A model generated the notes under the pieces. That model made no database searches. It had not been told where the DNA came from and saw only the letters and a program-made list of their open reading frames with translations. A stretch of 64,000 nucleotides of DNA, from assembly GCA_947623455.1 (NCBI GenBank), contig OX392543.1, positions 22,752,757-22,816,756 of the forward strand, read 5' to 3'. Within the stretch, counting starts at the first letter, position 1; the number at the start of each line of letters is the position of its first letter. Of this stretch, positions 10,990 through 21,035 are shown one piece after another. Both the position numbers and the translations under genes were made by a program. Source of the stretch: Mimachlamys varia (Eukaryota; Mollusca; Bivalvia; Pectinida; Pectinidae).

Positions 10990-11640
10990 TGATCGAGATG
11001 ACCGAACTCCGGGTCGCGGGTTCGAATCCTTCCCAAGGCAGTTGCCAGGTTAGTGGTTTGGCCCCAAGTAATCTGGTGTTCTTCCACCAACAAAACCTCG
11101 CTCTTCCTGACATTCTGCTACCACTAGCCCTCCACCTCTAGGTCTCGGGTTCGAGTGGTTATAGTGTCTGACATTCTGCTACCACAAGCCCTCCATCTCT
11201 GGGTCGCGGGTTCGAGTGGTTATGATCTGACATTCTGCTACCACTAGCCCTCCATCTCTGGTTCGCGGGTTCGAGTGGTTATAATCTGACATTTTGCTAC
11301 CAATAGCCCTCCACCTCTGGGTCGCGGGTTCGAGTGGTTATAATCTGACATTCTGCTACCAATAGCCCTCCATCTCTGGGTCGCGGGTTCGAGTGGTTAT
11401 GGTGTCGATGATTCTGCTACCACTAGCCATACACCTCTTGGTCGCGGGTTCGAGTGGTTATGGTGTCGGACATTCTGCTACCACTAGCCATACACCTCTT
11501 GGTCGCGGGTTCGAGGCTTATGTAGGGCATTCGCCAGGTACAGTCCGTTGGTAGGTGGTTTTCCTCCGGAACTCCGGCTTTCCTCTATCACTCTTTAAAT
11601 GATCCTTGTTTTTAATAGAACGTAAAACACTAACTTAGCA
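10990..11640 (+). mobile_element. SINE-A with expanded internal promoter region
   Basis: The head region has B-box-like GGGTCGCGGGTTCGAATCC, then GGCAGTTGCCAGGTTAG. Next comes an array (11107-11515) of seven units of 59-62 bp, each with GACATTCTGCTACCACTAGC, CTCCACCTCTGG and GTCGCGGGTTCGAGTGGTTA. The last unit runs into the normal SINE-A body (GGCATTCGCCAGGTACAGTC, GGTAGGTGGTTTTCCTCCGG) and the tail AATAGAACGTAAAAC. The array repeats the segment between the A-box side and the B box, so the element carries about eight B-box-like motifs. Confidence 0.75.
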
Positions 11641-12388
11641 AACAAAATGTTCCACCATCTATAATAAACATAGGTTTCCTTCCGTAATTTATGTCTGTGT
11701 TATCGGACATTTCAATGCCGTAATGTGAATTATGGTGTCACACAGGGCAAACCCAAACTCTAGGTCGTTACTGTACGATGTTTGCTGTCGAGTGGTCTTA
11801 CCCACTTTCAAATAAATCCTTCTTACAAATGAAGTGCATTTACTCTTTGAAACATAGTTTTTTGAAAAATGTAAAACTCCCTATACAAATTCAGATTCAT
11901 TTGCTTCTTTTTTTTCATCAAATTTAAACAAATTTAAAAGAAAATATTTTCAAAAATATTTTCATCAAAGTGTAGCATACAAGAATATCCGTTATGCGAC
12001 GTGTGGTAATGGCACAAGGGAACGAACATATATATCAAAGCTGTTGGACGTCAGTGGGATTGTGACCTTGAAAATAGCTTGGTCGTCTGCCCAATATAAT
12101 AAATTCCAAACAGGACTGGTCGTACAATAACCGTCACCGTCCCCGGTAAGATATATGTGGTCTGCTCATCAGCTAAAACATGTATATGTTGTTTGATACT
12201 CGGGGGAAGGCGGGTAACGGCGTAATGGGAGAGCATCGTAACTAGATATTAGCTTTTACCAGCATGTCTCTTGAAATGCAACATTATGATGGCATTTTGA
12301 AATAATGACTGCTTAAATCAGTATTATAGGATGGAGATATATGTAGGAAGTGATGACTTCATAATTTTTTATTTTTTTTTTCCTTTTC
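11641..12388. other. Unassigned stretch
   Basis: No gene is seen. A palindromic run, AAAATATTTTCAAAAATATT, lies at about 11940-11963. The rest is AT-rich single-copy-looking DNA. Confidence 0.45.
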
Positions 12389-12722
12389 AAGGGGGCACGG
12401 TGGTCTAGTGGTAGGACGCCGAGCTCGTGATAGAAAGGTTGCTAGTTCGAGTTCCGGCCACGGCGATTGTGTTGTTTCCTTTAACAAGATACTGTACTCC
12501 GCTTGTTCCAATCTACTCAGCTGATGAGTACTTGGTTGGGAAGTGATAGAACCTGCAAAATGCTAGCTGTGAACGCCGAAATGGCAGCACCGGCTGTATA
12601 CTCCCCAGGGAGTTGAGAACGATATTTGCTGGCTGCTAAGGCCCTATAACCACGGATAATAATTTGTGAATCGCTTTGAGACGACCTATAAGTTGTGATA
12701 ATGCGATATATAAGAATCATTG
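12389..12722 (+). mobile_element. SINE-B, tRNA head plus LINE-like tail
   Basis: The head is GGCACGGTGGTCTAGTGGTA, with the A-box-like GGTCTAGTGGTAGGACGCC and the B-box-like TAGTTCGAGTTCCGGCC. The body (ACTCAGCTGATGAGTACTTG, GAACGCCGAAATGGCAGCAC) is unlike SINE-A. The 3' part, AATCGCTTTGAGACGACC then GTGATAATGCGATATATAAG, resembles the CTTTGAGA-GCGATATATAA tails shared by animal SINEs and their partner LINEs. That last point is from memory. The tail ends in TCATTGAT, with no poly-A. Confidence 0.75.
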
Positions 12723-12804
12723 ATTATTTCAGAGCCCATAGCTAGCATTCTACGATTTCTAGCGTTTCCCAACCAGTACCAATTTACAGCTCAAAGGTAC
12801 AATA

Positions 12805-12886
12805 CAGAGTCAGTCATGAAGTGACTCGAACCCACAACCATTTGGTACTAGCCCGGTGTCTTAAAACAAGACTATCGTGCCGCCGT
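12805..12886 (-). repeat. Degenerate tRNA-like SINE head
   Basis: On the minus strand the stretch reads GGCACGATAGTC, then CACCGGGCTAGTACC, then TGTGGGTTCGAGTCACTTC. Spacing of A-like and B-like boxes fits a tRNA-derived sequence, but the acceptor stem does not pair, so it is not an active tRNA gene. Position next to SINE-B may be coincidental. Confidence 0.45.
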
Positions 12887-13364
12887 ATAACACAGTAAGC
12901 TGACCTCGCAGAACAAAACGAAACGGGATAATACATATGAAATAACTTTGTAAAACATATTGTGTGTAGTGACATTTTCAGTATCAAGTAGTTCGGATTT
13001 ATAACAAAAATGTCAACTGTTCGCTAGTTCCTGATGGTAGGAGAGATATAGCTGAAGATTACCTTGTAATATTTATGGATTTTATCGGGCTTTTAACGAG
13101 GCCTCACATCATTTTGTAATTATATAACAACGGGGGAAAATCTAGGAAAGTTTAATAGTAAACATAAATTTGTCAAAAGACCTTCTCTTGTAATAAGTGT
13201 GATCCGCTAAGGGGATATTCTAGGACAAATATTATTAGGAATGTCGGTTAACGATCATTTTGAATTAACACTTTCGAATACGTTTATTTTTATATTTCTT
13301 GACGTCGACCAAATTTTATCAGGAAATGAAAAAAGCGTCGGAATAGGAAAACGAGACAAGACAT

Positions 13365-13603
13365 GGGCCTAGTTGTTCAAAGGCTGCTTAGCTTAATCAG
13401 TGATTAGCGAAAAATTTAATTATCCTGTAACTTTAAAATGAAACCATAGATCGAGTTATAACTTCGCAGATATCAACAATATAATAGAGTCAATTTACAT
13501 CCAATTTTTCAAGATTTTACCTTGTACACTGACAGAATGATTAAAGTTTGAAAAATGTCGTTAAATAGTGATTAAGCTAATCACCCTTTGAATAACTGGG
13601 CCC
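13365..13603. mobile_element. MITE with GGGCCTAGTTGTTCAAAGG ends (239 bp)
   Basis: The left end GGGCCTAGTTGTTCAAAGG continues into GCTTAGCTTAATCAGTGATT. The reverse complement of the right end is GGGCCCAGTTATTCAAAGGG, continuing TGATTAGCTTAATCACTA. The TIR is about 45 bp. There is no open frame inside. A matching partial end (CCAGTTGTTCAAA) lies at about 63961. Confidence 0.75.
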
Positions 13604-13824
13604 GGAATGCCATTTCATATACGTTTTTGAAATATCCATCTCTTCCAAATATAAGGTACCAACCATAAATGGGAAAGGAGTTTTAAAAATACTACGTGTC
13701 TTGAACAGGAGATATCAAGGAATCATGGAAAATTTAGCTCGTAAGAAGAATATTGAAATATTGATAAAAATTATCAAAAATGTTCCAAACATATCAACAA
13801 ACCCGAGTAAGCCGAATTGTTTAA

Positions 13825-13930
13825 GGGTGGTCAGATGATGCAGTGGATAGCGCACTTGCCTTTCACTAAGCGACCGGGGTTCGATTCCTTCTAAGGCTAT
13901 TAAGAACGTGTCTCCGTTTAGGGTGTGTTT
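13825..13930 (+). mobile_element. SINE-C head fragment
   Basis: It reads GGTGGTCAGATGATGCAGTG (A-box side), then CACTTGCCTTTCACTAAGCG and a B-box-like GGGTTCGATTCCTTC. The same head in reverse orientation is visible at 49720-49800. The characteristic tail does not follow, so this is a truncated copy. Confidence 0.6.
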
Positions 13931-13978
13931 AAATGATTGCAGGTACGTATGCAGGTTAGAAAATTCAAAGGCTAAATT

Positions 13979-14316
13979 CAGTGGCGTAGCCAGGGCTGTT
14001 TTTAAGTGTACGCAAATGTGGTGCCGAAGACAGCACCCGAAACGCTAAGCAGCGATAGGTACGGGAGGGGGATACGCCCATCTCTCGGAAGGTGGGTCTT
14101 GTGGTGGACCCCAAGAAGAAAATTGATTTCCTAAATGTCTTAACGTAGCAGTTTACAGTGTTCTAGTTTCAGGTAAAATGAATTAAAGATTAAACACACT
14201 CTTTGTCTTTACAATATTATAATCTCATTTTTTTTATTACAAATGTATTTGAATGCTTTTTGGGGGAAATTATGTGTACGCACCTGCGTACCCGCGTATA
14301 GGAAGCTACGCCCCTG
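13979..14316. mobile_element. hAT-type MITE, CAGTGGCGTAGC ends (338 bp)
   Basis: The terminal inverted repeats are CAGTGGCGTAGCCAGG on the left and AAGCTACGCCCCTG on the right. The CAGTG terminus is typical of hAT transposons and their MITEs. The expected 8-bp target duplication is not exact; only AAATT is shared by the flanks. No transposase frame is present. Confidence 0.65.
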
Positions 14317-14610
14317 AAATTATTATACAATACAGTATGTGTCTTAAGAATAAAGACTTCCAACTTTTGTATACTAAGAAATGAGGCGAACTACAGATAA
14401 AAGTATATTTTTTTTTAAACACGCGAAAAAATCTTAATGGTAGAATTTCCAAGATAAGATGAGTGGTCAATCTATTCGAAAATGTTCATTTAACTTCCGA
14501 ATAAAACGGTAAACACAGGTGAAAGTAAGATTGAAAGTAAAATAAAAACAAGTTGAAATCCTCTAGCTTGTTTCAATTCCAGCAACGCACATAGGTTTAA
14601 AAACATATGA

Positions 14611-14997
14611 TAAAGGCCCAATATACGTAACTTCAGGGAAATTTTCGTGATTCTAAAAAATTCTGATAAAAAATCCAGTTGATAACCATGCAAAAATAAG
14701 CCTAAAACGAAATAAACCTGAGCGGTAATTAACAAGAAACTCTGGAAAGAAAAAATCCAAAGAATTGAAAATAATCCAGGTGGGGCCCACTTCAACAACA
14801 AACCGAAGACGGTTCGAAATGGACGCGTGTTTACAAATAGCGTGTTTCAACTGCTGCTGTACCGGTAACCGCGAAAGAATTCATCTTGAATATTGCTGAT
14901 ATCAGTTAATCTTAGATAAATCTATAAATATATAATAAGTTATAAGGCTTGATTTTCGCTTCAAGTTTTGCCGAAAGTTACGTATATTGGGCCTTTA
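14611..14997 (-). mobile_element. TTAA-type MITE, copy 1
   Basis: The ends are TAAAGGCCCAATATACGTAA and TTACGTATATTGGGCCTTTA, nearly perfect TIRs of about 20 bp. The interior (GTGGGGCCCACTTCAACAAC, GACGCGTGTTTAC, TGCTGCTGTACCGGTAACCG, TGCTGATATCAGTTAATC) recurs in the copies at 17547-17938 and 23593-23993. The frames open across it are a by-product of the shared sequence. Confidence 0.8.
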
Positions 14998-15225
14998 ATT
15001 AGTATGAAACAGACATGGACGCAACTCTCTCCCATAATGTCCACTAGCATTATCTCTTCAAACATTTGTATTTCCGCTACGTTTTTATACCGCCGATTAA
15101 ACGCTCGAATCTAGCCCATAAAAACGAACAGATTTCGTGTCCAAAGCATAAAAAACACACAAATTTCCGGTCTTAAAAGCAGGTTAAGGGTGAATTTTAA
15201 ACGGTCACGCTCCTTATAGTCCCCG

Positions 15226-15435
15226 ATGTATATTCCAATAATGATAATGTTGCGATCTAATAGAAAAAATCGATGCGAATACGTTCTACTCTACATATAT
15301 CTCCATATTAATGATCATAATAATGATAGCAATACGTGGTGTATCCGTCCCCCCCCCCCCCCCCAACACACCGGGGAGCAAACAGCCTGTTTCGCTACTT
15401 TGGCGCTCACAGCTAGCATTAAGCAATTTACTTAG
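15226..15435 (+). repeat. Poly-C tract in unassigned DNA
   Basis: A run of 16 cytosines lies at about 15349-15364. Around it are short AT-rich segments with no recognised element. A small open frame crosses it, but it encodes only a proline run and nothing I recognise. Confidence 0.4.
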
Positions 15436-15477
15436 ATTGGTTTATTTTCATTGTTTTTATGTCTTATAAACAACTGC

Positions 15478-15945
15478 GGTCATTTAAAGGTCGTGCTCCC
15501 ATAATGCTGAGCGTCGGGCAGGCAGGATGTAGTATGGTCTCGGCCTGGGGACAAAACCTATGCACAAAACAACGCTGCAGAAAGATAGGAAACCTTTCAA
15601 AAAATGCAACATTTATAAAAAAAAAAGATGCGGAGCTCATCTAAAAAAGCCAAGGCCAAATACGGTTTGTCTGTCTGACCTCACAGTACATGTAGCAAAG
15701 CTGACTCTTTACATTTAGGAGGTCATCCAAAGGTCGGGCTCCCATAATGCTGAGCGTCGAGCTGGGAGTAGTATATATGGTCTCGGCCAGGGGACAAAAA
15801 CTATGCACAAAACAACACTGTAAAAAGAGAGAGGAAACCTTTTAAAAAATGCAACATTTATAAAAAAAAAGATGCGGAGCTCGGCTAAAACAAGGCCAAG
15901 GCCAAATACAGTTTGTCTGTCTGACCTCACAGTAGCAAAGCAACA
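15478..15945 (+). repeat. Direct duplication of a 225-bp block
   Basis: The two copies (about 15478-15700 and 15722-15945, period about 245 bp) share GCTCCCATAATGCTGAGCGT, ATGGTCTCGGCC, GGGACAAAA, TATGCACAAAACAAC, AAAATGCAACATTTATAAAA, GATGCGGAGCTC and GTTTGTCTGTCTGACCTCAC. They differ by small indels. I see no conserved frame between the copies, so a coding role is unlikely. Confidence 0.8.
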
Positions 15946-15949
15946 GACA

Positions 15950-16689
15950 CTTTTCTGTGATCGCACCTATAACCACGGGTTCCTGATTTATAAATTGGTT
16001 TCGTGATAAGGACGAATGGGCGATGGCAGTGGAGCCCTGATTTCAGTTATTTTGCCAGCAGGTTGTATATACTTAATGCAGTATCATGCGTGAAACTAAT
16101 GGATCAAAAGCCATGGCGCTAAATTACACCAGGAAATAAAAACAGGCTGAACGATTATCCCAAATGGACTGTCTTGGGTCACAGAAATGTCATCATTCTT
16201 AATTCTTGTTTTCCTGTTTGTGTTTTTGTTAGGTCTTTTCGTGAAGACAAGTTAAGAATTTTAGTTTGAAGCGTATTTAAGTGTTCGGTAGAGAGTGGCA
16301 TCCATGTTTAGCTCCAAATTGATTTATATATAAAAAAAATCCTGACCTATTCCGTGTCTAGACATAGACAACGCTAGTTTAACAGACACTTCACGATAAT
16401 AATGTGAAACCACACAAGGCTCTGGTTTGGTAGAGTTACGGCCCTTTATCAGGACTATTTACGGTTCTTTTAACGCTTTTAATTCGGAATGCTTGCAATT
16501 TTTTAGCTCAATTATTTTTGCATTCATTTGGCTTGATTTATCTGACACACCTCAGTGCTAGCCATTTCACCTGCGGTTTAATCGCTGTCTGCCAAATTAT
16601 CAGGTGGTATATTATGTTTATCAGGGAACATTAAGATGTCTGGACGTTACAAAACATATATAATTTTTCCTGTACGGGTCTAGACCGGG
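15950..16689. other. Unassigned stretch
   Basis: No exon, RNA gene or known repeat is recognised. All six frames are frequently stopped. Confidence 0.45.
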
Positions 16690-16785
16690 TAGATCGTTGG
16701 CGTCCAAAAAGCTCAACTGGTTGAGGATCCGTATAGAGTTAGGAAATTCCCGGGTTCGAACCCCGGTCCGGTGGAAACCCTCGTT
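16690..16785 (+). repeat. tRNA-like sequence (probable SINE head)
   Basis: An A-box-like AGCTCAACTGGTTGAGG and a strong B-box-like CCGGGTTCGAACCCCGG are spaced as in tRNA. The T-arm stem is perfect (CCGGG with CCCGG). The 5' and 3' ends do not form a 7-bp acceptor stem, and no convincing anticodon loop is seen. I read it as a tRNA-derived repeat, or a tRNA pseudogene, rather than a working gene. Confidence 0.5.
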
Positions 16786-17218
16786 TTCGTTCAAAATTAG
16801 TAGCCAATAATATCGATACCTTCATCCATGCTTACATCCAGCCGGGACATGCAGCGGAATCACGAGGTTTAACTCTTTTCTAGCCCACGGTATATATATG
16901 CAAGCGTTAGAGAAGTGTATCGTGGGTTTCCGACGATGCACCAGCAGTTCAATAGATTTAATACATTAAGGATGTGAAATATTTACTTCTCCGACGACAT
17001 GTATGTATCTAACAGCATAATGGCGGATACAGGGTATTTTCTAATCTACTTCAAATGTAATAGATTTCTTGTCTTTAGTTTTATACTACCAGATACTGGT
17101 GTAAACACAAAATTATGCGATTGTCATACTACAATAAATAAAATAGATGAGAAAATAACTATTTTGTCAAAATAGAAAATATCTTTATCCAGTTAAAAGA
17201 AGCAAGTACAATATGTAA

Positions 17219-17382
17219 AAGGTATGGGGTCACCTGCCCGACCACGTGGGTTTGCTCTGGGTACTCCGGTTTCCTCCCAAAATAAGACTTCTCGCTCGCC
17301 AACATCCGGGCAAACAAGAGTGATTCATATAATTTGAATAACTTGTTTCATAATTGTTGTAAAATAAATAAAGTTTATTTTT
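17219..17382 (+). mobile_element. SINE-C copy, 5'-truncated
   Basis: The body CCCGACCACGTGGGTTTGC, TCCGGTTTCCTCCCA, ACATCCGGGCAAACAAGAGT and the tail ACTTGTTTCATAATTGTTGT then AAAATAAATAAAG are present. The tRNA-like head is missing, as expected for 5' truncation during retrotransposition. Confidence 0.7.
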
Positions 17383-17546
17383 GAAGTACAATGAACCGTT
17401 TTACACGCACAATTTTTTACGATTCACATTGTGCATTCACTGAGTCAGTTTGTGAGGAATTGCGCTCACAAAGAATTTTTCAAAACGGACGGATGGACTG
17501 ACGGAAGAACGAACGGGGTGATTTTTTTATAACCGCAAACCTTCTT

Positions 17547-17938
17547 TTAAAGACCCAACTTACGTAACTTTCGGCAAAACTTGAAGCGAAAATTAAGCCT
17601 AATAACTTGTTATATTTATAGATTTAGTTACGATTAACAGATATCAGCAATATTCAAGATGAATTTTTACGCGGTTACCGGTACAGCAGCAGTTGAAACT
17701 CGGTATTTGTAAACACGCGTCCATTTTGAACTGTCTTTTAACTTCGGCATGTTGTAAAAGTTGGTCCTACCTGAATTGTTTTCAATTCTTTGGATTTTTC
17801 TGTCAAGAGTTTCTTGTTAGTTACCGCTCAGGCCTACTTCGTTTCAGACTTATTTTTGCATGGTTATCAACTGTTTTTTTTCAGATTTTTTTTAGGATCC
17901 CGAATAATTTCTTGAAGTTACGTATATTGGGCCTTTAA
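17547..17938 (+). mobile_element. TTAA-type MITE, copy 2
   Basis: TTAA at 17547-17550 precedes AGACCCAACTTACGTAAC, and GTTACGTATATTGGGCC is followed by TTAA at 17935-17938. The order of interior blocks is inverted relative to copies 1 and 3. A TTAA target site would fit piggyBac-like mobilisation; this is inference because no transposase is present. Confidence 0.8.
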
Positions 17939-18533
17939 GTAGATACAGTTACCAGTGGTAGTGATATATGCACTTACAAATCAAAATTCGACCTCTAAGC
18001 AATACACCATTGCTATAATTTGTATCCCCCTATCGGTAAACGATTAAGAAAATACGGTCTCTTTTCGCGAGAAGACAGTTAGCTTTTGGTTAATTTGAAT
18101 GGCTGACCTAGAATAACCAATCAATTATTTTCACATTACTTCTGAGCGTACTTTCTGCCCTTGAGACCGAGTTGATAAATTTCTCCTGACAAGTCTATCT
18201 AAGTTAAGACCTTCTAGGAAATGTCTCTATTATTTTTACACGATTACTTGGAGCATATCTGATTCTACACAGGCCAATGATGTGACCGAAATTTCATGTC
18301 AAGTTGACGTTCGGAGTATCCTCGAGAATCAGCCTTTGTCTTGCTACACTGGATGGCGTTACAGGCGACGTGATAACTAAAGCTCATATGTTGTTCATAA
18401 CAGCTTTATATATGTGTTATCCTTTAATAAGGGAATACCATTTTACTGGGGAAAATGAACAAGTAACAGAAAGAATGCTCAAGATAGAGTGATATCACCG
18501 AGGTCCAAACGGCCCCGGTGGATATTGTCCATG

Positions 18534-19099
18534 CCACAGGGACATGAGAATTTGTTACAGCTAGTTTTGGACCTAAATATGGTGTTTAGAGTAATTTTAC
18601 ACATTTGGGGGGTTAAGATCAATTTTCGATAAAAATGCCCCCTCAATGGTCATAAAAGCTGAAGGATGGAAAGCTTTCCAGATCGAAAAATCGACCCCAC
18701 CTACCTTACTTGCATCAAAAATCACATTTCTAGTTGAGGTACGAAAACACGCTTGGTAACGTTGGAAATATGGATAATTTTTAATTTATAAACCTCCTAA
18801 ATGCAAGTCTAATGTATCCTCCTTCCGCAGAAATAATCTCCATTTCCTCCAAAAACACGCAAAATTTCCGTGTCTCAAAGTTTTCGGCGGCTTGCCGGCC
18901 ACTTCGTTACATATTCATTGAGGTTGACGTCACTGCACGCGGAGGCCTTACGCTGTCATTGGATGGCGGTCTTCCCTTTAAATTTAGGCATCCGATGACA
19001 GCAAATGACCAGCACGCGGGTGACGTAATTGTGTAAAACTACTTTAAACACCCTATTTTAGGTCCAAAACTAGCTGTAACAAATTTCAGGTCCCTGTGG
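18534..19099. mobile_element. Long-TIR element with 6-bp target duplication (566 bp)
   Basis: The left end is CCACAGGGACATGAGAATTT, continuing GTTACAGCTAGTTTTGGACC. The right end reads the same on the minus strand, CCACAGGGACCTGAAATTTG, continuing TTACAGCTAGTTTTGGACC. The TIR is about 75 bp. The element is flanked by TCCATG at 18528-18533 and 19100-19105. A 74-codon frame (18812-19036) lies inside but shows no transposase motif. A 6-bp duplication excludes Tc1/mariner, hAT and piggyBac. Confidence 0.8.
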
Positions 19100-19149
19100 T
19101 CCATGTCTGGTCCGTAAACCGTAAACTGCCCTCAACCAAAGCCTCATCG

Positions 19150-19235
19150 GTGACAACCTCTGAAACCTCCAATGAGGGAGATATCCCTCATTCCACATTT
19201 CCAAGGAGGTAGAAAGTGCGTGAAATACGACTGAA
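19150..19235 (+). repeat. Dispersed repeat fragment paired with 26570-26650
   Basis: Here GAGATATCCCTCATTCCACA and TTTCCAAGGAGGTAGAAAGT, GCGTG occur. At 26570-26650 the reverse complement is recognisable as CACGCACTTTCTCCCTTATC, GGAAATGTGGAATTAGGGAG. The family is unknown. Confidence 0.5.
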
Positions 19236-19904
19236 ACTGCATTGCTCAATTTGTCTTTCCCTTATTAAGTATCAAAATAACCACACAAAGAATTTATTTG
19301 ATCCAGATACACCTATTATGGTCATTACACATATCCTGCAGTAACAAGGATCTCATTTGACGACAAGATGTACATTTTGAGTTATTGTGGGTTTGGACTT
19401 AAATAAGGAAGATGTCGAGGGAGATTGGTAAATTTTTGGACAAAATGAGGGGTTGACAGGTATGAAGTCTATATTTGTATGACATTACAGTACATTTCAT
19501 GTGGAATATTACAAATAAACATTTTGAGAATCAATAATAGAAGAATTTTAATATCTAATTTTCGAATTACGAGGTTGACATCGTCACGTACAAGATAACA
19601 ATAAGTGGAGATTTTAATGCAAAGCCACATGACAGTCAACGATGAAGGAACGAGGTTTGGAATATTAGACGTCGAGATAACTTACTGTTGATTATTGTTA
19701 AGACAATCATGGATTGTTTGTTGATTTGTTGTCAGCTGAATAACCTTTACATAAATCATACTTTCCAACCTGAAGAAAATGTTTTCAAAATTACTGTTGA
19801 TTAGTTTTCCTACATGTCCTCCTTGTCTGTCGTAAATTCAATATTTTATATGTAATAAAGAGAATAACACAGAAACACAAATGACGAAGGAAGACAATTT
19901 TTGA

Positions 19905-20012
19905 CTCGTACCCTGTCCGGCCGGGCCTCGAACTCACGATCTCCCGCAACAAATCGCCTAGCCAGAAATACCTACGGCCGTTACCACTGTGCCAACTCGA
20001 CATCCCCAAAAA
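19905..20012 (-). repeat. tRNA-like SINE head (minus)
   Basis: On the minus strand GGGGATGTCGAGTTGGCACA, GTGGTAACGGCCGTAGG and the B-box-like GTGAGTTCGAGGCCCGGCCG occur with tRNA-like spacing. It is followed by ATGTACGAGTC-like unique sequence. The head differs from those of SINE-A to SINE-D, so it belongs to another family. Confidence 0.5.
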
Positions 20013-20715
20013 AGGATGTTTCGATGTCACAGTGATAGACGGTCCGGTGTTTTGACATGGTCATAATGGCAAATTGTCCAATTATAGATGTAATATAGTT
20101 AATATATACTTATCTTGATTGTGTCTTTGTAGAACGCATACAATATTTTCATTATGTATATAGATATAGAGGAAACATCTATCAGCACACATTCTGATAA
20201 CTCGTCAAAAAGTGACGTCAAAAGTGACAATAATGACGTCAGTATGTGTTACACATAGTCACCAACATTGCGCGTTCTTATTTAAGAACCTTAGATCGAT
20301 TCTCTTTTAGTAAGAGCTCATGTGACCGCGCATAAGCCAATTAGAACAAAAGGAAAATCAAACCTTGTGCTTCAGTGCTTTTGAAAATATGTTGTTTGAA
20401 AATGAAATATGATGTAATGTTTACAAACAAGACTAAATTTTCCAGTTAACTATCGGAACACACTGAACTTACTCTTAGCTGATTGTTTTGTTTTCACACG
20501 AGCAACAAGGACAACTTACTACTAAGTTATACGATAAACGTCACAAATTCGAGCTTTCTTATCGTGAGCTTTCCCTTTCTTGTTAGTTCCATAAGATACC
20601 TGTTTTTCGAACCTGTGGTGTTTACTTGTCGCAGCTGATTCGTCATTCATTGTTTGATCTAGGTATAGACATTTCCCTGCTAGATGTTGGCTGCTGACGA
20701 CCAAACTTAAGGCAC

Positions 20716-20815
20716 AAGGATTCAAATGATGCATGTTGATGAAGATTAAGACACATTTTATGAAAACCATCTTTGTCCGATCCTTGAATATATTCTGTAT
20801 CCTTGCATGATACCA
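20716..20815 (-). repeat. R1 fragment
   Basis: ACAAGGATTCAAATGATGCA, TGTTGATGAAGATTA, then CCATCTTTGTCCGATCCTTG and ATATTCTGTATCCTTGCATG follow the order of the 3' part of R1. The rest of the element is absent. Confidence 0.6.
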
Positions 20816-20824
20816 TGTCTTCAG

Positions 20825-21035
20825 TACACACGCACGGGTTGCTGTGAATCTTTTACAGCACACGCATAGGGGCCAGAAATATTTACTACGCAAGCACAGG
20901 GACATGATAATCTTTTACTATACACGCACAGGGACATGATAATATTTTACTACACACGCACTGGGGCCTGAAATATTTTACTACGCAAGCACAGTGGCAT
21001 GAGAATCTTTCACTAAACACGCACAGGGGCCCAGA
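20825..21035 (+). repeat. Short minisatellite, about 33-38 bp unit
   Basis: Five to six units of the form TACTACACACGCACAGGG then ACATGATAATCTTT are found. ACACGCACAGGG-type cores recur near 20833, 20865, 20892, 20924, 20955, 20986 and 21017. The longest minus-strand frame here (20522-20905) is an effect of this array plus the R1 fragment, not a gene. Confidence 0.7.

Noticed and set aside
14490..14801. 103-codon hydrophobic minus frame, with a similar peptide at 17693-17938
   Set aside because: Both lie in copies of the TTAA-type MITE; the similarity is repeat-derived, and the third copy is not open in the same way.
16690..16785. Functional tRNA gene
   Set aside because: The T-arm is good, but no acceptor stem or anticodon stem pairs; a SINE head or pseudogene is more likely.
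20522..20905. 127-codon minus frame, the longest in the window
   Set aside because: It runs across a minisatellite and an R1 fragment; composition and sequence fit no protein family.
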